From positions 1 to 37,983 of the forward strand of contig NZ_AKJM01000004.1 of assembly GCF_000282335.1 (NCBI RefSeq): a stretch of 37,983 bases of DNA. The letters run 5' to 3'. The DNA comes from Pseudomonas sp. GM48 (GTDB lineage Bacteria > Pseudomonadota > Gammaproteobacteria > Pseudomonadales > Pseudomonadaceae). Every line of letters starts with the position of its first letter. Positions within the stretch are counted from its first letter, which is position 1. The notes below the pieces were generated by a model that saw nothing but the letters and a program-made list of their open reading frames with translations, was not told where the DNA came from and did not search any database. The translations under genes and the position numbers were made by a program. This document shows, piece after piece, positions 16,821 to 25,526 of the stretch.

Positions 16821-16911
16821 TGTGGGAGCGGGCTTGCTCGCGAAAGCGGTGTATCAGTCGCATCAGATGTTGCCTGACACTCCGCCTTCGCGAGCAAGCC
16901 CGCTCCCACAG
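16821..16911. repeat. REP doublet, family A, converging arms
   Basis: Inverted pair with TGTGGGAGCGGGC at both outer ends, 91 bases, ending four bases from the stop of the small membrane protein gene. The middle contains partly self-complementary sequence as in the other 90-bp units. Confidence 0.9.
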
Positions 16912-16914
16912 TGT

Positions 16915-17094
16915 TTAGCGGCGTTGCAGCAGACCGCGCAAGGCAAGGACAGTCGGGATGCCCAGGCCAACCCAGCTCAGGGCGTCCCAAACGCCATCCC
17001 CCAGCAGCGCGGAAAACAGCCCGGCTGCGCTGAACAGGGCGATTACCGTGGGCGTCGAGAAGACCTTCCAGAAGTTCGACTGCCGGGGTTTCAT
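16915..17094 (-). CDS. Small membrane protein coupled to the PepSY gene
   Basis: A 59-residue protein with two hydrophobic segments (about 12-33 and 36-55), a basic N-terminus (MKPRQ) and a basic C-terminus (LLQRR). Its ATG overlaps the stop of the PepSY gene as ATGA at 17091-17094, so it is translated with it. In P. aeruginosa the PepSY reductase gene foxB also lies beside a small uncharacterised gene. I infer that this protein assists the reductase in the inner membrane; no enzymatic motif is visible. Confidence 0.75.
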   Translation of the reverse strand: MKPRQSNFWKVFSTPTVIALFSAAGLFSALLGDGVWDALSWVGLGIPTVLALRGLLQRR

Positions 17095-18221
17095 GCCACG
17101 CTCTCCACTTTTTCCGGCGCAGGCTTGGCGGCCTTGCGCCGCACCACCCACAAATAGACACCGCTGCCGAGCACAATGATGGTCAGCACATCCAGGGTCG
17201 CCCAGAGGATCTTCATCGGCATGCCGCCGTAGTCACCGAAGTGCAGCGGCTGCGACATGCCCATGGCGTCCATGTACCACGGTCGTTCGGCCACGGCAGT
17301 GACTTGCTGGGTGCTGGCATCGATCAGTACCGGCGTCAACAGGTGCGAGGTCAGTTGCGTACTGCCTTTCATGAACACCGCGTAATGGTGCTCACTGGAA
17401 AACCGTGTGCCGGGGAAGGCGATGAAGTCCGGTTGCATGTCCGGCGCGACATCCTTGGCGATGTCGAGCAAACGAGTGGCCGGTGCCAATTGCGTCAGCG
17501 GTGGCGCATCGCGGTACGGCGCGACCATCGCGCTCAGGCTGTCGTTGCGCCAGGCGGCAATAATCAGGTCGGCGCAGGCACTGATCACGCCGGTCACGCC
17601 GACCACCAGGGCCCAGGTCAACGTCACCACACCGATCAGGTTATGCAGGTCGAGCCAGCGCAGGCGCGTGGATTTGTCCTGGCGCACGGTGGCGAATTTC
17701 AAACGACGCATGAACGGCAGGTACAACACCGTGCCGGAAACTATTGCCACCACGAACAAAATCCCCATGAACGCCAGCAGCAGCTTTCCCGGCAGCCCCG
17801 CAAACATATCCACGTGCAGGCGCAGCATGGTCATCATGAAGCCGCCGTTGGCGGATGGCGTTTCCAGCGCTTCGCCGGTACGGGCGTCGAGCATAAAGGT
17901 GTGGGACGAGTTCGGCTCGGTGCCTGCGGTCGCGGCCATGATGGTCAGCACGGCGTTGGGCTCATCGTCCTCGAAGCCGAAATACTGCATGACTTCACCG
18001 GGACGGTGTTTCTCGGCCGCTTCTACCAACTGCTGCAAATTCAGGTGCGGGGTGTCCGCCGGCATTTCCTTCACTTCAGGTGCATCGCCCAGCCAGTGGT
18101 CGATCTCGTGGTGAAAGATCAACGGCAGGCCGGTCAGTGCCAGCAGCAACAGGAACACCGTACAAATCAGGCTGGTCCAGGTATGAACGGCGGACCAGCG
18201 GCGAATTGTTTTACTTTTCAT
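17091..18221 (-). CDS. PepSY-domain inner membrane protein (FoxB-like siderophore reductase)
   Basis: A 376-residue protein of the PepSY_TM family with four transmembrane helices: about 12-36 (WTSLICTVFLLLLALTGLPL), 140-165, 190-215 (GVVTLTWALVVGVTGVISA) and 335-360. Conserved histidines near the membrane ends (AVHTW, FHHEIDHW, LRLHVD, LDLHN) are expected to bind heme, as in FoxB, which reduces iron(III)-siderophores in the periplasm. The start at 18221 follows GAAGG; an upstream ATG at 18272 adds 17 unlikely residues. It sits downstream of the siderophore receptor with a hairpin between them, so it probably releases iron from the imported siderophore. Confidence 0.88.
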   Translation of the reverse strand: MKSKTIRRWSAVHTWTSLICTVFLLLLALTGLPLIFHHEIDHWLGDAPEVKEMPADTPHLNLQQLVEAAEKHRPGEVMQYFGFEDDEPNAVLTIMAATAGTEPNSSHTFMLDARTGEALETPSANGGFMMTMLRLHVDMFAGLPGKLLLAFMGILFVVAIVSGTVLYLPFMRRLKFATVRQDKSTRLRWLDLHNLIGVVTLTWALVVGVTGVISACADLIIAAWRNDSLSAMVAPYRDAPPLTQLAPATRLLDIAKDVAPDMQPDFIAFPGTRFSSEHHYAVFMKGSTQLTSHLLTPVLIDASTQQVTAVAERPWYMDAMGMSQPLHFGDYGGMPMKILWATLDVLTIIVLGSGVYLWVVRRKAAKPAPEKVESVA

Positions 18222-18242
18222 TTCATAGCCTTCAGAAAAGCC

Positions 18243-18263
18243 AAAACCGTCCACAAAGGACGG
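18243..18263 (-). terminator. Candidate attenuator between receptor and PepSY genes
   Basis: On the minus strand CCGTCC, loop TTTGT, GGACGG is followed by TTTTGGCTTTT, resembling a short intrinsic terminator. It lies between the receptor stop (18294) and the PepSY start (18221), so it may let only part of the receptor transcript continue into the reductase gene. Confidence 0.5.
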
Positions 18264-18293
18264 CCTGGTCATTGGGCGTATCAGCTCAAGGCG

Positions 18294-20738
18294 TTACCAC
18301 TTGTACGTTGCACTCGCGACGACACTGCGCTGGTCGCCGTAGTAGCAGTAGAAGCTGTCGCACGTCGAGATGTAGTCCTTGTCGAACAGGTTGGTCGCGT
18401 TAACGGCCAGCGAAGCGCCTTTGAGGCTGCTGTCCAGGCGACCGAGGTCGTAGTGAACCACTGCGTCGAACACGGTGTAGGCGCCGGCCTTGCCCAGCCA
18501 GGTGTTGGCCTGGTCGCCATAGGTGTTGCCGGTGTAGCGCGCGCCGGCGCCGATGCCGAAGCCGTCCAGCTTGCCGTTGTGCCAGGTGTAGTCGCCCCAC
18601 ACCGACGCTTGCTGGTTAGGCATCAGTTGCAGGCGATTGCCCTTGTAAATGCCCTCTTGCACTTCGGATTTGGCCAGGGTGTAGGCAGCGGTGACCTTGA
18701 GGTTTTCGCTCACGTCGGAAACGGCTTCCAGCTCCAGGCCTTTGACTTTCACTTCGCCGGTCTGGCTGGTGACTGTCACGTTGCCCACGTTGTTGGTGAC
18801 GGAAACGTTTTTCTGGGTCAGGTCATATACCGCCGCCGTCAGCAGCGTGTTGCTGCCTGGTGGCTGGTACTTGATACCCAGTTCCCATTGCTTGCCTTCG
18901 GTCGGCTTGAACGACTCGGTCGGCGAGGCGGCGGCATTGCTGGTCGGCTGGAACGATTCGGCGTAGGACAGGTAAGGCACGAAGCCCGAGTCGAACACGT
19001 AGCTGATCGCCGCGTTGCCGCTGAAGTTCTTGTCGCGTTCGGTGTTGGTGGCATCGCCCTTGTTGAAGAACGTGGTTCCGGTGTGGACCCAGTCTTCACG
19101 ACCACCGAGGGTCAGGCGCCATTGGTCGAGGGCCATCTGGTTCTGGATGTACAGGCCGGTCTGCTGGGTCTTCTGTTCGTAGTCATAGAAGGCTGTGGAG
19201 CGTGGCGGACGGGTGATCGGCAAGCCATAGACCGGGTCGTTGACGTTGATGCCCGGCGCGGTACCGAAGATCGACAGGTAGTTGGTGGTGTTGCGCTGGT
19301 GGTCCAGGCCGATCAGCAAGGTGTGAGTGACGTCGCCGGTGACGAAGTCGCCCTGGAAGTTGTTGTCCACGGCGAATTGGGCGATGTCTTCGTCGACATT
19401 GCTGGTGCCACGGCCAGTGTTGCCTTGATCGTCGACGACAAACCCGAGGTTGGCAAGGTCAGGGTTGTAGCTGTTGACGGTCACGGCCTGGAACGACAGC
19501 TCCGACTTGGTGTAGCGCAGGTTCTGCCGGAACTGCCAGACATCGTTCAGGCGATGTTCGAAGGCATAACCCAGCGCGTAGTAGGTGCGGTCGTAGAAGT
19601 CGTAGTTCGGATCACCCAGGTTCTTGTGGTGGGAAATCTCGCCGAACGGCATGTCGATCTTGGTGCCCTGGATCGGATAGAACTGACTGGTGATACCGGT
19701 ATCGTCACGGGTGAACTGCGTGAGCAGGGTGAACCGGGTGTCTTCGTCGATGTTCCAGGTCAGGCTCGGTGCAATGTTGTAGCGCTTGTCATCGATGTGG
19801 TCGATGGGCGTGCCGCCGTCGCGCAGGACGCCGCTGAGGCTGTAGAGGAACTGGCCTTCGTCGTCGATCTTGCCGGTGCTGGCGAAGTTGATCTGGCGAT
19901 GATTGTCGCTGCCGTATTGCAACTGGATCTCGCTGCTGGCTTCGGCGCTTGGGCGACGGCTGACCATGTCCAGCAGGCCGCCCGGCGGGGTCTGGCCGTA
20001 CACGGACGAGGCCGGGCCGCGCAGCAGAGCCAGGCGGTCGAGGTTCCAGGTTTCCTGTTTCGGGTTGGCGTACACACCTTTTGGCAGTGGCAGGCCGTCG
20101 AGGAATTGAGTCGGTTCGAAGCCCCGCACGCGCAACCAGTCGGAGCGGGTGTCGCTGCCGAAGCTGCTGGCGGTGATGCCCGGCAGGTAGCGCACGGCAT
20201 CATCAAGGGTGTGTACGTTGCGGTCGTCCATCTGTTGGCGAGTAACGACCGAAATCGAACGCGGTGCCTCGACCAGCGCAGTGTCGGTCTTGGTGCCGGC
20301 GGCGCTGCGCTTGGCTGTGTAGCCTTGCACCGGGCCCCAGGCACTTTCAGTATCTTCCACGCCGATCACGCTGGTTGCCGGCAGGTCCATCACGCCCTCG
20401 GGCACGGCCACCAGGCTGTAGGTGCCCGCACTGCTCTGCTCCAGTTGCAGGCCGGTGCCACGCAGGGCTTCGCGCAGGGCGCCGGCTGCGTCGAACTGGC
20501 CTTTGACCGAGGCCGAGGTCTTGCCCGCCGCCAGGGATGGATTGAACGACAGGGCCAAACCAGCCTGGCTGGCGATCTGGTTCAGGGTGCTGGCCAGTGG
20601 TGCGGCCGGCAGGTTGTAGGCGTGGACGCTGGAGGCCTGTTCAGCGGCGACCAGTTGGCTGCTGGCCAAAGGGGTACAAAGGGCAATGGCGACCGCCAGC
20701 AAACTGCGGCGTATCAGGGAGTCTAGCGAACGGGGCAT
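18294..20738 (-). CDS. TonB-dependent siderophore receptor with signalling domain (FoxA/FiuA-like)
   Basis: Outer-membrane ferric-siderophore receptor, 814 residues. A signal peptide covers about 1-32. An STN signalling domain (about 40-105; PLASTLNQIASQAGLALSF) talks to FecR-type regulators. A TonB-box-like MDLPATSVIG follows, then the plug (SISVVTRQQMDD, DAVRYLPGI, RGFEP, LLRGPASSVYGQTPPGG) and a 22-strand barrel ending in an aromatic residue (TYKW). The C-terminal CDSFYCYYGDQRSVVA pair of cysteines is typical of FhuA/FiuA/FoxA-type hydroxamate receptors. Gene order sigma-regulator-receptor-PepSY matches P. aeruginosa foxI-foxR-foxA-foxB, so ferrioxamine or another hydroxamate is the likely ligand, which remains unproven. 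Confidence 0.93.
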   Translation of the reverse strand: MPRSLDSLIRRSLLAVAIALCTPLASSQLVAAEQASSVHAYNLPAAPLASTLNQIASQAGLALSFNPSLAAGKTSASVKGQFDAAGALREALRGTGLQLEQSSAGTYSLVAVPEGVMDLPATSVIGVEDTESAWGPVQGYTAKRSAAGTKTDTALVEAPRSISVVTRQQMDDRNVHTLDDAVRYLPGITASSFGSDTRSDWLRVRGFEPTQFLDGLPLPKGVYANPKQETWNLDRLALLRGPASSVYGQTPPGGLLDMVSRRPSAEASSEIQLQYGSDNHRQINFASTGKIDDEGQFLYSLSGVLRDGGTPIDHIDDKRYNIAPSLTWNIDEDTRFTLLTQFTRDDTGITSQFYPIQGTKIDMPFGEISHHKNLGDPNYDFYDRTYYALGYAFEHRLNDVWQFRQNLRYTKSELSFQAVTVNSYNPDLANLGFVVDDQGNTGRGTSNVDEDIAQFAVDNNFQGDFVTGDVTHTLLIGLDHQRNTTNYLSIFGTAPGINVNDPVYGLPITRPPRSTAFYDYEQKTQQTGLYIQNQMALDQWRLTLGGREDWVHTGTTFFNKGDATNTERDKNFSGNAAISYVFDSGFVPYLSYAESFQPTSNAAASPTESFKPTEGKQWELGIKYQPPGSNTLLTAAVYDLTQKNVSVTNNVGNVTVTSQTGEVKVKGLELEAVSDVSENLKVTAAYTLAKSEVQEGIYKGNRLQLMPNQQASVWGDYTWHNGKLDGFGIGAGARYTGNTYGDQANTWLGKAGAYTVFDAVVHYDLGRLDSSLKGASLAVNATNLFDKDYISTCDSFYCYYGDQRSVVASATYKW

Positions 20739-20869
20739 ACAGCGGCTCCTGAATGGAAATATTTCTCAATTGCCTGTGTGCCGAACGAAAATCAAAAAGT
20801 GATAGGGCGGGATGAAAATTATTTCGATTCAGTTATTCAGTGGGCACTGAAGAGTTTCAGGCGTGTGCC

Positions 20870-20996
20870 TTTGTGGCGAGGGAGCTTGCTCCCGCTGGGG
20901 CGCGAAGCGGCCCCCGCGATTTATCAGGTAAACCGCATTTGCCGGTTTGGCGACTGCTGCGCAGCCGAGCGGGAGCAAGCTCCCTCGCCACAAAGG
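20870..20996. repeat. REP-like doublet, family B
   Basis: Inverted pair with outer ends TTGTGGCGAGGGAGCTTGCT, 127 bases, in the interval between the FecR-like gene and the receptor gene. It ends 15 bases past the FecR stop, so it separates regulator from receptor. The remaining part, 20739-20869, should hold the receptor promoter; I see no certain motif in it. Confidence 0.88.
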
Positions 20997-21010
20997 GTCT
21001 GTGTGCGGGA

Positions 21011-21985
21011 TCAGGGCTTGGTATCGGGTTTGGCCACCACCTTCACCCACCATTGCGTGTGCTGTTCGATCTGCACAGGCAAGGCTGGCAACAGGGCGTT
21101 GAGCGCCAGGTCGGTGTCGCGTAGCGGGAAGCTGCCGGTGATGCGCAGGTCGGCCACTTCCGGCGCGACCCCGACGTAACCGGGTCGATAGCGGCCGATT
21201 TCATGCACCAGATCTTCCAGCCGCGTGTTGTCCACCACCAGCATGCCGCGGGTCCAGGCATCCGCGCCGAGGTTGACGGCCAGAATCGGACCCAGGCCAT
21301 TGCTGCGGATCAGCACCTGCTGGCCTTCGCGCAGAACCTGTTCGTCAGGGTTGGCCCCGGGGTGAACCGCCACCGCCGACTGCAACACACTCAGGAGCGT
21401 GCCTTGTTCCTCGCGCTTGACCAGAAACCGCGTACCCAGCGCGCGCATGCTGCCTTCACGGGTTTCGACGATGAATGGCCGGGGATCGCCATGGCCGGTT
21501 TCAACCAGGATTTCACCTTCCTGAAGCACGATGCGTCGCTGCTTTTCATCGAAGCGCACATCCAGGGCACTGTGGGTGTTGAGATTGATCAGCGTGCCAT
21601 CAGCCAGGCGCAGGGTGCGCTGCTCACCCACGGCGGTGCGCTGGTCGGCCAGCCAGTAATCGATCGGCAGGTAACGTGGCCCGGCAAATAGCGCCAGGCC
21701 GATCACGGCCACCACGCTCGCCACGCCATTGCCGAGCTTGCGCACCCGCCGACGAATGCCTTCTCGCGATTGCAGCAGGGCAGTGCGGGCCGGGCCGCTG
21801 GCCACGCTGAAACGCTGGTCGAGCATGCCCAATTGGCGCCATGCGCGTGCGTGCTCTTCGTGGGCAGCGTGCCACTTGGCGAATTCTTCGCGCTCTACCG
21901 GGTTGGCGCCATCCATGGACAACTGCCAGGCAATCGCCGCGTCCAGCACGTTGGCCGATACCGGTTTGGAACTGACCGGGTTCAT
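21011..21985 (-). CDS. FecR-family anti-sigma regulator (FoxR-like)
   Basis: A 324-residue inner-membrane regulator that receives the siderophore signal from the receptor STN domain and controls the adjacent FecI-type sigma factor. The N-terminal DUF4880 part (about 12-55; AIAWQLSMDGANPVEREEF and HARAWRQL) binds sigma. One transmembrane helix lies at about 86-103. The periplasmic FecR domain (RTLRLADGTLINLNTHSALD, about 123-142) follows. G184-T185 in ALGTRF corresponds to the Gly-Thr bond at which FoxR-type proteins cleave themselves. The C-terminal secretin/TonB-like domain (LRITGSFPLRDTDLALNALL) contacts the receptor. Its start overlaps the sigma stop as ATGA. Confidence 0.92.
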   Translation of the reverse strand: MNPVSSKPVSANVLDAAIAWQLSMDGANPVEREEFAKWHAAHEEHARAWRQLGMLDQRFSVASGPARTALLQSREGIRRRVRKLGNGVASVVAVIGLALFAGPRYLPIDYWLADQRTAVGEQRTLRLADGTLINLNTHSALDVRFDEKQRRIVLQEGEILVETGHGDPRPFIVETREGSMRALGTRFLVKREEQGTLLSVLQSAVAVHPGANPDEQVLREGQQVLIRSNGLGPILAVNLGADAWTRGMLVVDNTRLEDLVHEIGRYRPGYVGVAPEVADLRITGSFPLRDTDLALNALLPALPVQIEQHTQWWVKVVAKPDTKP

Positions 21986-22500
21986 GTCGGCTCACCGTAC
22001 AGCGCGATGTAGCACTGGCGAATGCCTTGGGCCAGGTACTGGCGCACCCGCGGCACCGACACCCCCAGGCGCTCGGCGATTTCCGCATGGCCGAGGCCGT
22101 CGAGACGGTTGTAGAGAAACGCCGCCCGGGCCTTGCTGGAAAGCTTGCCGAGCAAACGGTCGATGTTTTTCAGGTCTTCGAGGATCATTTGCTGTTCTTC
22201 CGCCGACGGTTGTTCGGCTTCGGGAATCAGCATCAGCTCGGTGAGATAGGCCTGTTCCAGGGCGGCGCGACGGAAATAATCGAACAGCAGGCCCTTGGCA
22301 ATCGCCACCAGAAACGCCCGCGGCTCGCGCGGTTCCTTCAGTTCCTCACGGCCCAGCAAGCGCACGAAAGTGTCCTGGCTCAGGTCTTCGGCCCGCTGCG
22401 GGCAGGCGACGTTGCGTCGAAGCCAGGCCAATAGCCAACCGCGATGGTCGCGATACAACGCACCGACGAGCTCACTTTGAGGGCTTGGGACTGACGACAC
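21982..22500 (-). CDS. FecI-family ECF sigma factor (FoxI-like)
   Basis: Iron-uptake ECF sigma factor, 172 residues. Region 2 is visible in ELVGALYRDHRGWLLAWLRR and AEDLSQDTFVRLL, and region 4 in LSSKARAAFLYNRLDGLGHA followed by EIAERLGVSVPRVRQYLAQG. It should direct transcription of the receptor gene two genes downstream when the cognate siderophore binds. The stop overlaps the FecR-like start, giving translational coupling. A Fur-box-like sequence lies just upstream (about 22524-22546), consistent with iron repression. Confidence 0.93.
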   Translation of the reverse strand: MSSVPSPQSELVGALYRDHRGWLLAWLRRNVACPQRAEDLSQDTFVRLLGREELKEPREPRAFLVAIAKGLLFDYFRRAALEQAYLTELMLIPEAEQPSAEEQQMILEDLKNIDRLLGKLSSKARAAFLYNRLDGLGHAEIAERLGVSVPRVRQYLAQGIRQCYIALYGEPT

Positions 22501-22523
22501 GCAACATCACCGATTGGGAAATA

Positions 22524-22546
22524 TTAACTAACGAGAATTGTTCGCG
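22524..22546 (-). promoter_or_regulatory. Candidate Fur box upstream of the FecI-like gene
   Basis: The plus-strand sequence TTAACTAACGAGAATTGTTC contains AACGAGAATTGTT, close to the AATGAGAATNATT core seen in Pseudomonas Fur boxes. It lies 24-46 bases before the FecI-like start, where Fur would block the promoter. The match is imperfect and judged by eye. Confidence 0.45.
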
Positions 22547-22621
22547 ATTGTGGCAGAGGCGAGGGAGGTAAGCAATTGGCGTTGGTCGGGTGATTGGTGC
22601 GGTGTGATGGCGAGCTAACAC

Positions 22622-22732
22622 CTGTGGCGAGGGAGCTTGCTCCCGCTCGGCTGCGAAGCAGTCGTTAAACCTGGCAGGAGAAATGCTGAGGGTCGCTTCG
22701 CAACCCAACGGGAGCAAGCTCCCTCGCCACAG
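22622..22732. repeat. REP-like doublet, family B
   Basis: Inverted pair with outer ends CTGTGGCGAGGGAGCTTGCT, 111 bases, in the interval between the FecI-like gene and the exonuclease gene, 33 bases past the exonuclease stop. Confidence 0.88.
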
Positions 22733-22765
22733 TTAATGCATACGCCCACAAGATTTGAGTTGAGT

Positions 22766-23473
22766 CTAAAAGGACGGCGCCTGCCGCCGACGTTTCCACT
22801 GACTCAATCGCTGTTGCAGATTCAACGGGCTATGAATCTGCTGCTGCCGCGCGCGGCTGAACAGGATCAGCGCCAGTTCAGCGGTGGCCAGGGCGTCGGC
22901 GCTGGCGTGGTGGCGTTCGAAGACTTCGAGCTTGAACCAGTCGATCCAGTCGTCCAGCCCCGCCTCGCGAATATGCGCTTGGGGACATAGCAGCGGTGCA
23001 ATGTCCGCCACATCCAGAAACGGATGCTGCAACTTGCAACCCAGATGATCTTTCAGCGCACGTCCGAGCATGTGCTGGTCAAACGGCGCGTGGAAGGCCA
23101 GCACCGGGCTGTCACCGATGTATTCCATCAGTTCGAGCAGCGCTTGCGCCGGGTCGCTGCCCGCTGCAATGGCGCTGGGGCCGATACCGTGGATCAGCAC
23201 GCTGGGGCCGAGTTTTACTTGCGGATATTGCAGGGTGCGTTCGAACTGCTGGCGAAAGTCGATGGCCCCGTCTTCGATCACCACCGCGCCGATGGACAAC
23301 ACGCGGTCCTTGTTCAGGTTCAACCCGGTGGTTTCCAGGTCAAGCACCACCCAACGCTGCTCGCGCAGGCTGCATTCGCTCAGGGCGGCAGCGGCGGGCA
23401 AGCGTTCCAGCCGTTGTTGCAGGTCGGCGGGCAGGGCGAGGCTTGGCGGGCGCAGCCAGGAAAACAGGCTCAT
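22766..23473 (-). CDS. DEDDh 3'-5' exonuclease (DnaQ-like)
   Basis: A 235-residue exonuclease of the DnaQ/PolC-epsilon superfamily. All DEDDh residues are visible: D45 and E47 in VLDLETTGL, D132 in HAPFDQHML, and H188 with D193 in ERHHASADALATAEL. About 40 N-terminal residues precede the domain and a basic tail (QWKRRRQ) follows. It starts inside the stop of the upstream cNMP-CBS-nucleotidyltransferase gene (ATGA at 23470-23473), so the two are made together. P. aeruginosa keeps the same pair (PA3232-PA3233) beside the acetate permease gene actP. It is not the replicative proofreading subunit, and whether its substrate is DNA or RNA cannot be told. Confidence 0.92.
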   Translation of the reverse strand: MSLFSWLRPPSLALPADLQQRLERLPAAAALSECSLREQRWVVLDLETTGLNLNKDRVLSIGAVVIEDGAIDFRQQFERTLQYPQVKLGPSVLIHGIGPSAIAAGSDPAQALLELMEYIGDSPVLAFHAPFDQHMLGRALKDHLGCKLQHPFLDVADIAPLLCPQAHIREAGLDDWIDWFKLEVFERHHASADALATAELALILFSRARQQQIHSPLNLQQRLSQWKRRRQAPSF

Positions 23474-25410
23474 AGCTGATACCGCAAGGTCAGGCTGCTT
23501 TGCAGGCGTTGTGCCTGGCGCAGGGACTCACGCAGGATGCGCCGGTCCAGATGATTGAGGCTGTCGGGATCGACCCGGTTCGAGTAGGGAAAATTCTCCC
23601 GGGTCTGTAGTTGATGTTGCTGCATGCGGGTTTGCTGGATGAAGTGATAGGCCTCTTCGTACGCGGCACCGTCCAGGGGTTCGATGACCTCTTTGGCGAC
23701 CAACTGGCGAAAACGCTCCAGCGTGTTGTTGGCCTCGATGCCATGGGCCAGGGCCAGTAACCGGGCGCCATCGACAAACGGGGTCAGACCCTGAACTTTC
23801 AAATCCAGGGTGGCCTTCTCGCCATTTTTGCGCGCCAGCACGAATTCGCGGAAGCGCCCTACGGGCGGGCGATTGCGCAGCGCATTCTCGGCCATCATGC
23901 GCTGGAACAAACGGTTGTCGCCGACCTGATCGAGAATCCCCCGACGCAATTGCTCACAGCCTTGCTCGCTGCCCCAGACCACGCGTAAATCGAAATAGAT
24001 GCTCGAGCCCAGCAGGCTCTCCGGGGTTGCCTCGCGGATAAACGCGGCAAAGCGCCGCGCCCATTCGACCCGGGACAGGCACAGCTCGGGATTGCCGGCC
24101 ATGATATTGCCCTTGCACAAGGTGAAGCCGCACAGCGCTAGGCTCTGGTTGATCTGCTGGGCGATGGGCAACAACTTGCCGCGTATTTCGGCAGCCTGGG
24201 CCGCATCCCTGGCTTCGAACAGAATGCCGTTGTCCTGATCGGTATGCAGGGTCTGTTCGCGACGGCCTTCGCTGCCGAAACACAGCCAGCTGAACGGCAC
24301 GCCGGGGTCGCCTTTTTCGGCCAGTGTCAGTTCGATCACCCGGCACACGGTGTGGTCGTTGAGCAAGGTGATGATGTGGGTGATCTGCGTCGAAGACGCG
24401 CCGTGGGCCAGCATGCGCTCGACCAGTTGACCGATTTCGCCCCGCAGCGCCACCAGGTTTTCCACCTTCTGCGCGTTGCGGATGGTGCGCGCCAGGTGCA
24501 CCAGGTCGACCCGCTGCAGGGAAAACAGATCGCGCTCCGAGACTACGCCGCACAAACGTTGGTCCCTGACCAGGCAGACATGGGCGATATGCCGCTCTGT
24601 CATGGCAATCGCCGCGTCGAAGGCACTGTGATCCGGCGACAGGAAAAACGGCGCCCGGGTCATGTGCCTTTCGATGGCTTCGTTGAAATCACTGCTGCCG
24701 TCGGCTACCGTCTGGCGCAGGTCGCGCAGGGTGAAAATCCCCAATGGCGCCTTGTGTTCATCGACCACCACGATGCTGCCGACTTGCTGTTCATGCATCA
24801 ACGTCACGGCTTCGCGCAACGGCGTCTGCGGGCTGCATGTCACCGGGTGGCGCATGGCCAATTCGCCCAGTCGGGTATTGAGCGAATATTGGGTGCCGAG
24901 GGTTTCCACGGCTTTTTGCTGCACTTGCTGGTTGACCTGATCCAGCAGGCTGCTGACGCAGCGCAGGGCGAAGTTGCGGAAGGTGTCCGATAGCGAAAAC
25001 AGGCGGATGAACGCCGGCTTGTTCAGTTGCAGGCAAAAGGTGTCTTCGCCGGCAAGGTGCTCGGTGCGGGTCGCCCGTTCGCCCAGCAACGCCGCGAGGG
25101 GGAAACACTCGCCGGTGGTGATCTCGAAGACCGTTTCGGTGCCACCTTTTGCCGTATCCGGACGCTCGCCCACGACCCGGCCTTGCTTGACGATATAGAA
25201 GTGCTCAACCGGGCCGTCGGCAGGTTTGATGATGCTCTCGCCGGGGGCGTAAAAACGCAGCTGACATTGTTCCACCAGATACGCCAGGTGTGCGTGTTCC
25301 ATCTGGTTGAAGGGCGGGAAACGCTGAAGGAATTGCAACGTGCCCTGGATGTTCTGCAACACCGCGGTTTTCCCTGCCTGTGTGAAGGCGTCCGCTTTAC
25401 TCATAACCAT
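23470..25410 (-). CDS. cNMP-binding / CBS / DUF294 nucleotidyltransferase protein
   Basis: A 646-residue cytosolic regulatory protein. It has a cyclic-nucleotide-binding-like domain (about 25-150), two CBS domains (about 185-240 and 245-305) that usually bind adenosine nucleotides, and a nucleotidyltransferase domain of the DUF294 (GlnD-like) type with FGSEGRREQTLHTDQDN at 378-394, where D391 and D393 are the likely metal ligands. A helical DUF294 C-terminal domain (about 500-640) closes it. Its stop overlaps the exonuclease start. The target of the transferase is unknown; in GlnD a related domain uridylylates PII. The start at 25410 (MVMSK) or the ATG six bases later cannot be decided. Confidence 0.9.
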   Translation of the reverse strand: MVMSKADAFTQAGKTAVLQNIQGTLQFLQRFPPFNQMEHAHLAYLVEQCQLRFYAPGESIIKPADGPVEHFYIVKQGRVVGERPDTAKGGTETVFEITTGECFPLAALLGERATRTEHLAGEDTFCLQLNKPAFIRLFSLSDTFRNFALRCVSSLLDQVNQQVQQKAVETLGTQYSLNTRLGELAMRHPVTCSPQTPLREAVTLMHEQQVGSIVVVDEHKAPLGIFTLRDLRQTVADGSSDFNEAIERHMTRAPFFLSPDHSAFDAAIAMTERHIAHVCLVRDQRLCGVVSERDLFSLQRVDLVHLARTIRNAQKVENLVALRGEIGQLVERMLAHGASSTQITHIITLLNDHTVCRVIELTLAEKGDPGVPFSWLCFGSEGRREQTLHTDQDNGILFEARDAAQAAEIRGKLLPIAQQINQSLALCGFTLCKGNIMAGNPELCLSRVEWARRFAAFIREATPESLLGSSIYFDLRVVWGSEQGCEQLRRGILDQVGDNRLFQRMMAENALRNRPPVGRFREFVLARKNGEKATLDLKVQGLTPFVDGARLLALAHGIEANNTLERFRQLVAKEVIEPLDGAAYEEAYHFIQQTRMQQHQLQTRENFPYSNRVDPDSLNHLDRRILRESLRQAQRLQSSLTLRYQL

Positions 25411-25526
25411 TACCGCAGTCTTTTTTTGGATTTTTTGTTGTCGGATGACTCACCCATGGTCGACCCCCGCGGTCGAGGTGCCCATTGGACGTAAGTCTAG
25501 GTAGGCAATCAGGGTGATGGAATGTC

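Noticed and set aside
17241..20726. Open frame of about 1161 codons on the plus strand across the PepSY and receptor genes.
   Set aside because: The opposite strand encodes a complete TonB-dependent receptor and PepSY protein. The plus-strand product has no family resemblance and is a codon-bias shadow.
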